Positions 52,455 to 62,885 of a stretch of 64,000 nucleotides of DNA are shown piece by piece. A program made the position numbers and the translations under genes. Location: NCBI GenBank assembly GCA_024305405.1, contig JAKNDB010000103.1, forward strand, positions 2,790,001 to 2,854,000. The letters are read 5' to 3'. Source of the DNA: Dirofilaria immitis (lineage: Eukaryota > Nematoda > Chromadorea > Rhabditida > Onchocercidae). The notes beneath the pieces were generated by a model. It was not told where the DNA came from. It saw only the letters and a program-made list of their open reading frames with translations, and did no database searches. How positions within the stretch are numbered: the first letter of the stretch is position 1; each line of letters starts with the position of its first letter.

Positions 52455-54840
52455 TCAATACAATGCCAACTTTTTTTTTCGATTTTTTCATATATTATAT
52501 TAATCGTTTCAATTTAATTCTAATTTTTTTCGATAATTATATTAATTATTATTTAATATAATTCCGGTTTTTTTCTTTTTTAATTCCTCTCAAAATCATA
52601 TTGAGTATTTCGATTTCATCCTTGTTTCTTTCTTTGTTCCAGAAAATCATATCTAACTTTATTACAGATTTTTTTAATGGATGAACAGATTCGTTCAGTA
52701 GAATCAGAACCGGAAGAAACGAAAAACGTGAAGTGGTACTTAGTAAAAATGATGAAATAGAACAAAGGTTTGTAAAATTATTATTATCTATCAAATTTTC
52801 AATCTCAATGAATTGAACATTAATCCTGAATTGGAATTTCAGAATTTCTGGTGATGAGCTGATTAGCACTCTTACCAGTCATCAATATATTTTGGAGCTA
52901 ATTGGTACCTTACTGTTAAATCAAATCAATTTACCGATAGATGGCCAAACTGCTGCTTTTTGAAAAAATTTGATAATGAACAAATCGAAAATGATAATGA
53001 TTGTAGGGTTTTATTATTTTAAATTTTGATAATTGAATCAAATAATTGAGAAAAGATAGAAAAATGCAATAATTTAATTAAAATTTAATATTAATTATAA
53101 CACTTTGATAAGTTACAAAACCATCATTTGATATCAATTTTTCCTATTAATTCTATTTTCTAATCTTCTTTTTTCTTTAAAAAAATTAAAGAGAAAAAAA
53201 TAAGGTAAATTAATTTCAGGTAATTTGCATAAACTATCATCGGAGGATATTGCAATTCTATTTCATTGCTTAGATGGATCACTTTTAGTTGCAAAAAATT
53301 TTGATAAACGTTCAGGATTAAAAATGCTTATCCAAGGATTATATGATTTTCCGGTACTTCCTAATTTATGCAAACAAGCAGTTTTAGCCTGGACAATACG
53401 ATCATTGAGTATGTATGAAATGGTACGAAAATATCCGTTAAAAAGTTTGTATTTTTATTTTTCTCTATCATATCTTGAAATGTATTGCTTGGCCATATTT
53501 TATTATTTTTTTAATGACTTAAAATTTCCTCCCTTCATATCATTAATTAATTCTTTAGTTGATTTAAAATATTCTTGGTTAAAACTTTTTAAAAATGTTT
53601 ACGTAAATTTATTCCTTAGAGAAACAATCGTTGAATATTTATCGTTATCAGATGGATGTATGAGTGATAATAAATATTATATCAAACAGTTACAATTATG
53701 TCATCGTGAAATATGCAAATATTTATGTAGTATAGAGAAAAAATTATCAATCGAAGCGTTACGTCATTTAGCCAGATCACACGTTACTCAGGTTGGTAAT
53801 ATTGCAAGAAATGAAAAATTTATTACGTCAAATTTTATCAAATATGATATATAAGGGAATTAATTTATTTGATCTAAAAAATTAGGATAATATACCTGAA
53901 CATGAAGTAGCTGCTAGAATAGTAAAGAATGTATTCAAACAATCGATGGATCGATTGATCGATTTCTTTATTAATCTTATTAAATATATAATGCTCTTGA
54001 TATAATTTTTAGCTTTTTCTTTAAATTCAAATTTTCGATTTTTTATTTTTAATTTAAAAATCTATTTAAATAGCGAAAAAGTAATTGATTTTTTTCCAGC
54101 AAGTAACACTCATTCGTAATGATACATCGATGGATGAAAATTTATACAAATTGATATCATCCGAACAAACTACTCAAATTATTTCCGATTATAGACGTTC
54201 AAAAATTGCCCAAACATTTGTACCACCAATAAAACGAAATAACCCATTTAAGAGTGAAAATGAACTAGAGCAAACTGTTGCAGGAGAAAAACTAATTTTG
54301 TCGGTGAGTTATACGTTAGTAGTTTAAACTAAAATTTTGCTAATATCTTACTAATTAATTAAAGTAAAATTTTGCTAATATCTTACTAATTAATTAAATA
54401 AAAAAGGAAAAAGAATTACTGAAATATTAAACAATTCCGCATACAATTAACTTACAGAGCAAATGATATTTTGTAAGAAGTAAATTAAAATGAATGGAAT
54501 GATACGTTTTGTATTCCATACTTCTCTCTACTAATCACTCATTTTTAACGAATTAAACTGAGAAGAAAACCTTTGTGGGAGTTGATTTTAGTCCATAAAT
54601 CTCATTTAGATTTAACCATTACAGGATGGAGAAATACGTTGTTGCGCATGGACTGAAATGTCTCTAGCAATTCTTGAAGCATCGTTACGTGAAGAAAGTG
54701 AACAATTTGAAAAATTTTTACCTATAATTTATGAAAATGCGACAATACTTATTTCTGGTTCATCCAACGTGCGAGTACGTGAATTTGCTGGACGATTTCT
54801 TCGTAAACTCTCAAATTTTTATCATTTTGATTTCATTTAA
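36392..54840 (+). CDS. ARFGEF3: BIG3/ARFGEF3-like protein (Sec7-family, probable pseudo-GEF)
   Basis: About 36 exons and 1,820 aa (human 2,177). Exon starts: 36392, 36987, 37701, 37933, 38439, 39066, 39681, 39922, 40364, 40691, 41507, 41703, 42237, 43386, 43842, 44262, 44617, 45408, 45927, 46586, 47413, 47775, 48550, 49499, 50112, 50391, 50640, 51589, 52095, 52668, 52843, 53220, 53620, 53886, 54100, 54625. BIG3 relatives are large HEAT-repeat Golgi or granule scaffolds. Diagnostic blocks are GSGWRPLFSALKAL, CTEYIWEVEKYLFG, LHNLFDLADC, GAYGLSVIVFPMLQQWMR, ARQIFLMDEQIRS and a C-terminus with VRVREFAGRFLRKLS. The Sec7-like segment (exons 13-15) keeps IDEAIQEF and FLNSDAIYLTTYVAL but has no FRLPGE catalytic loop. 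The other BIG-type relatives (BIG1/2, MON2) fit less well. Nine frame corrections are needed (see findings). Exon 17 uses a GC donor. The end of exon 34 is ambiguous (53906, 53921 or 53930). Confidence 0.8.
38833..38859. repeat. 27-bp palindrome inside ARFGEF3-like intron 5
   Basis: Thirteen-base arms TAACTTATCAAAG and CTTTGATAAGTTA flank a single T. A second copy of the right half recurs about 50 bp downstream within a repeated TTGATAAGTTAATTATCAAT stretch. Confidence 0.8.
39369..39525 (+). repeat. (ATT)n microsatellite in ARFGEF3-like intron 6
   Basis: About 28 clean ATT triplets are followed by an interrupted tail with ACC, ACT, GTT and CGC variants. It is intronic, between exons 39066-39256 and 39681-39842. 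Confidence 0.9.
41015..41225. repeat. 41-bp minisatellite in ARFGEF3-like intron 10
   Basis: About five copies of a unit containing AGCATATGATAATTTTAAT. Alternate copies end in GTACAGTTARATTAG or ATATACTTAGATTAG, which gives a higher-order dimer of about 82 bp. Confidence 0.8.
42951..43121. repeat. Intronic block with two nested inverted repeats
   Basis: In ARFGEF3-like intron 13, TAATGAGCC (42952-42960) pairs with GGCTCATTA (42970-42978) across a 9-nt loop. AGCAATAACAGG (43010-43021) pairs with CCTGTTATTGCT (43108-43119). The surrounding 42930-43260 is visibly less AT-biased than the rest of the intron. It may be a decayed mobile element or a structured RNA; neither is established. Confidence 0.6.
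44936..45025. repeat. Perfect 45-bp tandem duplication in intron 17
   Basis: Two identical 45-bp copies starting GAATTTATTTAACAAATT lie head to tail at 44936-44980 and 44981-45025. Identity suggests a recent event. Confidence 0.9.
47335..47412 (+). repeat. (ATT)n tract forming the 3' splice site of intron 20
   Basis: About 24 ATT triplets with one ATC interruption run straight into ACAG at 47409-47412, the acceptor of exon 21 of the ARFGEF3-like gene. The microsatellite therefore supplies the whole polypyrimidine-side context. Confidence 0.85.
48802..48879. repeat. Perfect 39-bp tandem duplication in intron 23
   Basis: Two identical units (GATTGATTATAATTATCATA, then TTGTGCAGAATTGATAATA) lie at 48802-48840 and 48841-48879. 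Degraded GATTGATTATAA pieces follow. Confidence 0.85.
49610..49845. repeat. Minisatellite seeded at the exon 24 / intron 24 boundary
   Basis: Five diverged units of about 48-54 bp. The first unit is the last 22 bases of exon 24 (CTGATCAACATCTGTTGCAAAG) plus the 5' splice site and early intron. Later copies read CTGATCAATATTTGATGCAAAA and similar, followed by CTTTTT and CATTATCATTTAATCA. The boundary of exon 24 at 49631 lies inside the first unit. Confidence 0.75.
50875..51470. repeat. Diverged repeat of about 110 bp with GCGGAAAA/TTCCGC motifs, intron 27
   Basis: Three to four degraded units share GCGGAAAAAAATTC, TTCCGCATGG, AAATTTCATCACGAT, AATCTCTTAAAAATATAC and TTTTTGCGAAAC. TTCCGCGCGGAA and a 28-bp palindrome lie at the 5' end. 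It is much richer in CG dinucleotides than the rest of the intron. No open frame is seen. Confidence 0.7.
50938..50965. repeat. 28-bp perfect palindrome
   Basis: The sequence is TTTTCCCACAATTT followed by its exact reverse complement AAATTGTGGGAAAA. A shorter imperfect version (CACAATTTGAATTGTGGG) lies about 35 bp upstream. Confidence 0.85.
52379..52447 (+). repeat. (ATT)n microsatellite in ARFGEF3-like intron 29
   Basis: About 23 uninterrupted ATT triplets, in the same orientation as the tracts in introns 6 and 20. Confidence 0.9.
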
Positions 54841-55299
54841 TATTTTTTTTTGTACTTTTTGACAATCAAATTTTCAAGCATGAAATTAAGTCTTTCATAT
54901 ATATCAAATCATTCCAAATTTCAAGTATTCTTCAACTGTTAGATTTAAAATTAAGTCTTTCATATGCATCATTTCAAGTTCCAAGTATTCTTCAACTGTT
55001 AGATTTAAAATTAAGTCTTTCATATGCATCATTTCAAGTTCCAAGTATTCTTCAACCCATCATAATTAAATTGATTTTATTTTTAAAAATGATATAGCTT
55101 AGTTTTCTTTATATTTCAATACGAACTTATTTAGAATTTTTATAAAAATTTCCCTCTCCTCACCTGAATTATGAGCGATATAATCAAATTACACAGTGAT
55201 TTGATATGTTATTCTACGAAAATCATTTATTTTATTTTTTATTGTCTTTTTCGCACAAAAACAAAACTCTCAAAATCTTTCACCGATATCCGAATGAAA
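54841..55299. other. Convergent 3' ends of ARFGEF3-like and TP53RK genes
   Basis: A 459-bp spacer between two genes that end towards each other. It contains a repeat of about 60-65 bp and AT-rich sequence that should supply both 3' UTRs. No other feature is seen. Confidence 0.6.
54882..55055. repeat. 60-65-bp tandem repeat after the ARFGEF3-like stop
   Basis: Three copies of a unit containing AAATTAAGTCTTTCATAT, TTCCAAGTATTCTTCAAC and TGTTAGATTT. Copies two and three are nearly identical over about 57 bp. It begins about 40 bp after the stop codon, so it is likely inside the 3' UTR. Confidence 0.85.
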
Positions 55300-56806
55300 T
55301 TATCCTAACATTTCACGCTTCCTTCCTCGCCTTTCGATTTCTTTAAATTTTTTATTAACCACATCATACTGTTTCTTGTTGAACAACTTATATCCTTGCA
55401 TAATACTACTGAAGAAGAATTCCGTTTCCGCATGTGTACTTGAGATAGCTCGTTGCAATACATATAAATCAACACCTTTACTTTCCACTGTTGCATTACC
55501 CTGTATAAAATTACCAAATTGTTTAGTAAAGCAATGTTAGAAATCTCTTACAATACCTGAACAAATTTCATCAAATTTAACTTTTTTTTCAAATTAAGAA
55601 AAATGAATTTATATTTCGAAATACTCGAAAAATCATTTACTCTGAAAGAATTTTTTGACATAAAGCAAAACATTAATTTAAATTATGCTTAATTTTACTA
55701 GTCCTGTTTGTAATGAAATCCCTGTGGTAAATAATTTGATAGATTTATGTATTTTAAATATGTCCGGACTATTACCTCAGCAAGACCAAAATCGATGAAA
55801 ACGATCATTTCGGGATTGCCATTTCGAAGAAGAACATTGGATGTTGTCAAATCACCATGCATAATACCACCAAAATGTAGTTTTGCTATAATTTGACCTA
55901 ATCGAATACCAAAGTCAGTAATTACTCCCTAAAATATGTTATTACTCATAGCTACTATTTATTTAAATTAATTAAAAAGTGATGTTCCAAATTATACAAT
56001 TAGAAATATGCAAAACTATGGAAAATAAAAAAATCAGAGAAATTTTATGTTTTCAATTTCAGAATAAAAGTAAATTTTACATACCTGAAAGTTATCGTTA
56101 TTCTTAAAATCTTCAATGAACTGTCGAGCAGTAATATCACCGGAGATTTCTTCCATAATAAAAGAATTTCGATCAATATTTACAAAATATACCGTAGGTA
56201 CATCAATTCCCATCTAGAATTGAGTTTTTTCTTTTTTATAGATATAAAAAAGTCCATTGAATTTGAATTAACACTAATCAGCCCGAAGTTTTTTATATTT
56301 TCTAATAAAAGAAAAGTTATTTGATAAAATACTTATATAAGAATTCACTAACTAACCGTTTTACACTTAAGTAAAGCATTTAATTCAGCTTTGATACGTT
56401 CTTTCGTCAAAATTAAATCCAAAGATGGATGCCTGAAATCAAATAAAAAAATTAATCGTCAGATTTGATTTATTGATATTTGAAAAAAAAATAAATTGTT
56501 CATAATTGGAAAAAAACTTTCCAAAACAAATCCAATTCTTTAAAAAAAAAAATTCTTTGCAAATTAAAATTCCTCCGACAAGAGATCGAAGCGATTAAAT
56601 GTCCATAAAAATTAATAGATTTTTCAAATAGATATTATTTCTTTGTTCTTCCTTTATAACCTGTAAGTTTTAATGAATCGCTCTTTGATGATTGCTTTTC
56701 GGCCAAGATAGATACACCGATAGAGATAAGCCTCAGCTCCTTGTTTGAATGGTTTGGATTCCTTTGAAAGCCAAGCTGAATCAATCGTTTCAGCTATCTC
56801 ATCCAT
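55300..56806 (-). CDS. TP53RK: TP53RK/PRPK/Bud32, KEOPS complex kinase
   Basis: Five exons join in phase with no correction: 56806-56661, 56432-56357, 56213-56085, 55928-55776, 55500-55300; 234 aa (human 253). It is the atypical kinase/ATPase subunit of KEOPS, needed for t6A modification of ANN-decoding tRNAs. Seen in order: an ATP loop QGAEAYLYR (residues 22-30); the lysine region KAIIKERFIKTYRHPSLD (candidate ATP Lys41); PTVYFVNID and FIMEEI; catalytic HGDLTTSN with Asp143 and Asn148; DFG at 163-165; and YVLQRAISSTHAETE. The C-terminus RRGRKREMLG is the conserved basic Bud32 tail. It is complete. A TTTTAG acceptor lies about 32 bp upstream of the ATG. It converges on the ARFGEF3-like gene and shares its strand with NSA2 and HAPSTR1. 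Confidence 0.96.
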
Positions 56807-57514
56807 CAAAAATTGGTTAAAACTTATGTTAGAGTAATCTAAAAGTATTTTCCAGACTAATTAAAGAATTATATCATCCGAATACGTAAATCGTTGCGAT
56901 GTTTAGATGTAGTAACTTTTAGAATGAGCATAATTCTTGCTAAGTTATGATCCCGATTTCAAGATATGATCGGGAATTATTGATGTCACAATAAATATTG
57001 AGAAAAGGTATTAGTTTCCGATTTTTTTCTGCAGAAAACAAAGGTCTATACATACATTCGTCTGTTTTAATAGGATCTGTTAATAAAATAAAGTTCTGAT
57101 CTCTAATTATTGATCAAAGCAAATATCAATTACAAGATTATTACTAGCTATCGCTAGTCAAGGGCAAACTGAAAACAATTGTCTATATTATGGCAGAAGA
57201 GAATTATTGCTTATTATGAAAAAGGAAGAAATTATCCATTTGAAGTATCTAGTTAAAAATATACTGGCATATCTTTGTAAAATCCAATTTTATATCGAAT
57301 ATTCCCGAAATTTTATATAATTATGGTTGAAGACATAGACGACTAATAATATAACTGTTGTAATAACCCAAAAAATACCTGCATTTTTGGACCGGAATTA
57401 ATAGATCGAATAATTTTAATATCTTTTGATAGTAAATAATCACAAACTCAAAGTGACAAAAGTAAACGAAATGAAAATCTTGACTTCAAATAATTTTATT
57501 TCATTATATAAGAA
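56807..57514. other. Intergenic region TP53RK-NSA2
   Basis: About 0.7 kb between two minus-strand genes. It includes a candidate minus-strand acceptor (ACTTTTAG, first exon base at 56838) for TP53RK. The rest is AT-rich with no recognisable exon. The spacing would allow co-transcription, but nothing in the sequence proves it. Confidence 0.45.
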
Positions 57515-59868
57515 TTATAACAATAACACAGCGTTAATGCAACCATCATTTTCAGGTTGATTTGTTACTTGAGCATATTTGGCCCATACCACTTTACCGC
57601 CCTGAGTAACCATGCCAAGTTCTGATATATTTACCTGAAATTTTATTATTATAGAATATTATGCAGATTTCGATAATAACATTAGAAAAATATTACATGT
57701 CATGTAATTAATAAGCATTCTAATATTAGGGAAAAGTAAAGAAAGAAAGAAGTGCTCTAGCAATAAATTTCCATTCTCAAATTAATTTCGATCTCGTGAT
57801 TTAAAAACACATTTACTTTAACAACTGAACAAAACAGATGCTGTAAAAAAAAGCGGAAGAAAGGCTTGAAAAAATATTACATTGAACAATTATAAAAACT
57901 TTATTCAATTAGAATTTTCTTACTTCAATTATCGTTCCTTTTGTAATAACTCCCAATGAGGTGTACAATGATGACGATGGATTTTTCTTGACTCCAATAA
58001 TGGGTAAATGAAATGTCGTTTGCAGCTCTGGATGTGTTACGTGGGCCTACAAAAAAATCATATTTAAGTTTAGGCATTGATATAATAATATTCTTATAGG
58101 AAGATCGACTAGAGAAAGGAATAGGAAAAAGAAAATACATCAATATCATAATTTTTTCCTCTTTAAATTTTTTTTTTTGTTTGAATAACCCTCCAAGAAA
58201 AATAATTTTTCTTAAATAATAGAAAATTAACTCAAAAGAAAGTTCCTGATAAAAAGATAAAATTTATATTCAAATTCTGCACAGCAGGGAATTTACCTTT
58301 TAAATCGTAAACCCATTGGTCGGATAAATCGCTCAAATTTCGCTGGTTTTCTTGTGAATGATTCACCAACAAAAGTAACTTTTGTAACCATACGTTTCCA
58401 TCCTTTCCGACGAGTTTTACCAGTTTTTACTACTTTAAAGCTTCCGCATCACTCACTGCCTTGACTTTTGGTATGGGCACTTGATATTTACCCTGAGGAA
58501 GAATTGATTTCTCCGATAAAATTTAAAAACTAGAGTTAAATCAATTTGTTAGAAAAGCTTCAAGACTTCTGCAAATAATAAAGAAATAAACATAATTTTC
58601 ATTAGTGATTCAACAGATGACGAAGAACTGCTAAAGTAACATCGCCAGAACACTCTGTTACTTTGTGACTGCTACCTTAAAATCATGATAAAATAATTGA
58701 AATGAAAAATATACATAATATATATAATGGGCTCATTCACTTACGGCTTTTTCTTTCCGCTTCTGTTTAATCATTGATGAGAGCACTTTACCAGTAGTTT
58801 GTTGTTCTCTGTCTAACAGATATGCTGGTACTACACTTCTATCAGGCTCTTTACTTGTTCCTGTTTGTTGTTTCTCTTCATGCTGTCGCAGCAATCGTCT
58901 CATCTCTACCTAAAACAAATACTTGCTTCATCATATGCAGAATTTTAAATATGAAATATTAAAATCAGATTTTCCAGTAATTTGCGACGCTTAAAACTAA
59001 ATTTGAAAAATGGCGACATACCTTTTCGGCATAACGTTTTTTGTGATATAGTTTAGCTTTGCGACCACGAATTTTTTCGCATATTGAGAACGTTTATGTC
59101 CAGCTCGAGCGTTACGTTTTCTTCTATAATGAGAAAAAAACATGATCATAGATCATATAAAGCACAGAAAAATAATTTTTAGGAACAATTGAACGAATAT
59201 CCAAATTTCAAAAATTTTCAATTTACATTGTATCATCATAATAAGAACATCACCATATGACCAGTAATGTTTCTATCGACAAGTTATAAAAATTTTATAA
59301 AAGTCAAAAAAATATTTAAGTTAAAATGATGTGCATAGCATTATGTTAAGCACGAAAATGTAGCCCTTTATTGGTTTTATCAATCTAGATAAATAGACAG
59401 TTAAAATAATAAGGATTTAAAAATATCCATAAATAAATTCGAAATATAAGAAATCCTAAATAATTAACAATATATACAAAGTTCTCACAATCTTTCCTCA
59501 TAATCCAATCGACGTCCATGACGTTTACGATGAAGTTCAATATGCTCGTTTTGTGGCTGCAAAGAAAATTAGAAAATACTTCAGTATAGCAAGGAAAAAT
59601 GTTTACTTTTATAAATATTTAAACTAGTATTTGATCATACAAGCATTCGACTACTTGTATTACGTAGAGTAAAAGTATGTTTGCTCTTATTGCAAAAATA
59701 ACAGAATTAAACATGTTCTGCCATTTACAAGATATCTATTTGACATAAGAAATATCTCTGGAAAATAAATATATATATTTCAGGCTCATCATTATAAAGC
59801 CAGATGCTGCTAACTTCATCACAATAAATGAAGCAAATAAAACTCTAAAATCTGAAACAACTTACCAT
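57515..59868 (-). CDS. NSA2: NSA2 (TINP1) ribosome biogenesis factor
   Basis: Seven exons: 59868-59866 (coding part only the ATG), 59556-59489, 59123-59022, 58909-58745, 58492-58297, 58046-57924, 57634-57515. With three single-base corrections the product is 259 aa, against 260 for human NSA2. It is a nucleolar factor for 27S pre-rRNA processing and 60S assembly, with an eS8-like C-terminal half. Family blocks in order: [137 protein letters not shown] and [11 protein letters not shown]. Frame breaks lie at 59072-59077 (T6), 58434-58439 and the splice end 58298-58301. Each is repaired by one added base. Only the start codon sits in exon 1. Confidence 0.94.
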
Positions 59869-61565
59869 TTCAGACGACAACAGTAATTATATACAAAACG
59901 ATCACTTTAAATAAACCTAAAACAGTCTATAAATTTACGACCAAATTATTAAATCTAACGTTCGAATGCAATCAGAAATTTATTTTCAAATTATACAATA
60001 AAATGTCAAAGTTCGAACAGCAATAATTCTAGCTCAAATGCAAATAATGGCCAATTTGTATATTTAATAAATGCTACGTAAATAGAATTAAACTCTAAAC
60101 TCTTTCGATATAAGCACAACTACCGCTTTCGAAAACGAAAAAATAATCGCAAAAATAGGGTGGACCTAAATATACCAATTTTTACCACTTGTTCTTATCC
60201 ATTCAAGAAATTTCAAGAAATTTAATCTATCAGTTTCTATATTTGATATTCTTAAAGTCTGTTAAAAATTTTTTCAAATAAACATGATTTCAAAATTAAA
60301 TAAAAAATCGTATATAAGATATGATTAGTTTAGAATGAGTAAAACACAGATAATTTAACTAAATATTTTAATGAAACCATTTATACTTCAATAACACAGA
60401 TATATTCAAATCACACTGGCGTTTTGACAGAAAAAAAGAGTACACGCTTAACAGATCTAACTAATTCACAATGCTATCCCTCATTTTTCAATTTGAAGGA
60501 GAATATTACATCTGTCTGCTTTCTACTTTTCTACAAATACCCGAAAAATTAATTCAACAACTACATTATAACTGATAAAAATTCAAAAAAAAAATTAAAA
60601 TAAAACCTAAATATTTTTGAAATTTCTACAAACTTATTGATTACCTAAAGTTTTAATATTACAATATCAAAGCTAAAAATTTGTTGTAATAAAATATCCA
60701 ATTGTATTTGCTAATTTCCCGATAAGCAATATCCATCAATAAATTTCGAATTTAATTTTAAAAATGCTAAAAGCGAAAAATCTTATCCAAATATGCTTAA
60801 AAACAGGAAATGATTGAAAGCACTATTATAAAACCGGAATTTGATAGTTGAAATAGTTGATAAGACTTGTTTTTCTCTACATAATAATTGAAAAATATGC
60901 CTAACAATAGTTGAAACAATTTCTCATTTTTAACTCTTTCGTGCATCAATTGAATTCAAGCGAAAATCACCCCTTCCCCACTATATTTCTTCTTTTTATA
61001 CCACAACAATACGATTTGAATGTTACACAAAAATTATTTAAAAGCTTCAAATAAAAATACTTCATTTCCTTTTCCATTTTTTTCTCTCAGAAATACTAAA
61101 TTCTAACAAAAATCTTGGTATTCACTCAAAAGAAAAACTTTGGTATTAGAGACTTTAGTTGAAAATGCTCTTCTTATCGCTCTCCATCTAAAAAACAATC
61201 TAAAATCTATTCTTGAACAAATCGAAAACTATTCCCCAATGTTACCTAAAAACTTAGCTATTTACTAAAAAAAGAAACTTATACCAAATATAATATATTC
61301 AGTGAGCTTACAACAATCTCTTACACAAACTTCACATGCTTCCAGAAAAATCTATTTCATTATTCGGATACGACCTCCTTTCCTCTGCAAAAACTGAAAC
61401 ACAAAAATATGATTTATCTCATTACTTTCTATCTTGCCTCCTCCTTTCTATAATTCTTATTCTCACTGAAGATTTCTTAAACAACAATCAGGAATATTAA
61501 AGGACGGACAACGAAGAAGATGAAAAGGAAGCATTATCAAAAGAAAGTGATCACAAACACCAGTC
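59869..61565. other. Intergenic region NSA2-HAPSTR1
   Basis: About 1.7 kb between two minus-strand genes. The plus strand is A-rich, as in introns of the minus-strand genes, so part of it may be transcribed with HAPSTR1 or be an NSA2 leader intron. I see no conserved exon and no RNA gene. Confidence 0.45.
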
Positions 61566-62846
61566 TCAGGCAAAGAAAGCATTATTATGAGCGAAAGATC
61601 TTTTGTAAGGAAACTCTGTTGGTGAATGACGTCGTTTACGCCGCCGATGAACCTGACGCGATAAAAAGTGTTCAGTTCGGTAGTACGCTGTGGAGAAACA
61701 ACGTTAGTAGGAATACATAATGCCTGAAATTAGTCAAATATGAAAAAATCTTTGGTTAACATACACCGAAATCTATTATATAAGCCCAGCCTTCCTGATG
61801 ATCCTAGAACTTCCTTTGCTTAGATAACATAATATCTTAAGATACAATGGATTATACTCTTATTTCATTAAAAAAATATAGGTATGTTATACATCAACTT
61901 TTGAAACACTATAAAATATATCGACCTGCTGAAAGAACGAAACTGCTGGACTATCAGTTTGTTCCGGAGTTGGACTCCGCGAAGAATACCCGTATTCCGC
62001 AGCACAAACAATTTTTGACAACAATTTCCACACATCATCAACAGAAACTCCACTACAACGACGCAAGGCATAAATTTCACGTGCAAGAGTTTGTTTACCT
62101 GCTACATAACCTAAAGATAAGTGCATCTTCAGCCTTCATCTTATTATGTTTGAAATAACAGAAACTGGTCGAATAAATTTAATAATACTTCGAACATATT
62201 AATATTATGATTGAATGTCAAACACATGCCGTTTGGAATATAAAAGTTGTGATTTTCTATTCAGTATGCAATCGACAAAACTAGTTTATATGACTCTTAT
62301 TTTCTGGCTATTGCAAATGATCAAATATACTGCTTCTTCTGTGTTTGAAATAATTTCTAGTGCTCCAAACATGCACTATAAAATACTAGTATAATTTGCA
62401 GCATATGAAGCTGTAATATGTATAACATGTAGCACTAGACATTATCAATTAGTTAAAAAAATTTGCGAATTTCCAAAAATCATAGTGCAAACTTTCATAT
62501 AATTAATATCCAATTTTAAGATGATAGAAAATTTTTTTCCATCATTCTAAAATCCGCTCTCTGATTATAAGTTAAGCAAATAGCAATCTAACAGATATAT
62601 ATATATATATATTATAATCGCAGTATATTCGAAATCTTAAATTTTGATAATACCTCGATCGTACGCTTTCTTCTTATGTTCGATACCACTTTTGTAAAGT
62701 TGGGTCGTGGATGCAGCAGCTGTTTGCATTGTTTTCCACGATGGATTACGATAGAGAAGCGTGACCGACTGGGCACAATTCTCAAAATCATTCCAGAGTA
62801 AATCATCACCCTCATCATCTGATCGTTTACCGCCGCCTTCATTCAT
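61566..62846 (-). CDS. HAPSTR1: HAPSTR1 (C16orf72), HUWE1-associated stress-response protein
   Basis: Three exons: 62846-62654, 62110-61926, 61723-61566; about 178 aa, shorter than human HAPSTR1 (about 275). The family partners the ubiquitin ligase HUWE1 and tunes stress signalling in the nucleus. The conserved helical domain is clear: LLWNDFENCAQSVTLLYRN, WKTMQTAAASTTQLYK, KKKAYDRGYVAGKQTLARE, IYALRRCSGVSVDDVWKLL. A Ser/Pro-rich linker follows (SSRSPTPEQTDSPA), then VVSPQRTTELNTF and a basic C-terminus RRRKRRHSPT, matching the human LNTF and RKR/SPTHKR tail order. The last exon breaks frame at the A5 run 61663-61667 (T5 on the coding strand); one added base restores the basic tail and a stop at 61566. 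The start is the first ATG after a strong TTTTCCCAG acceptor. Confidence 0.9.
62598..62613. repeat. Short (AT)n tract in HAPSTR1 intron 2
   Basis: About eight AT dinucleotides located between exons 62846-62654 and 62110-61926, in the intron that joins them. Confidence 0.8.
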
Positions 62847-62865
62847 CGGGAATCCTAATATCAAC

Positions 62866-62885
62866 GAAAGCCTGGGAAAACAAAG
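62866..62885 (-). promoter_or_regulatory. Candidate (trans-)splice acceptor of HAPSTR1
   Basis: On the minus strand TTTGTTTTCCCAG ends at 62872, 25 bp before the ATG at 62846. It is the best nematode-type acceptor near this start and leaves a short leader, as expected for spliced-leader addition. Confidence 0.5.

Noticed and set aside
36392..54840. Identification as MON2 or BIG1/2 instead of BIG3
   Set aside because: The GSGWRPLFSAL block, the Golgi-type C-terminal blocks and the degenerate Sec7 loop fit BIG3 better. I kept reduced confidence because no search could be run.
36392..54840. Reading the frameshifts in the ARFGEF3-like gene as evidence of a pseudogene
   Set aside because: Splice sites and long stretches of conserved sequence persist, and the same type of lesion occurs in essential neighbours such as NSA2 and VPS34.
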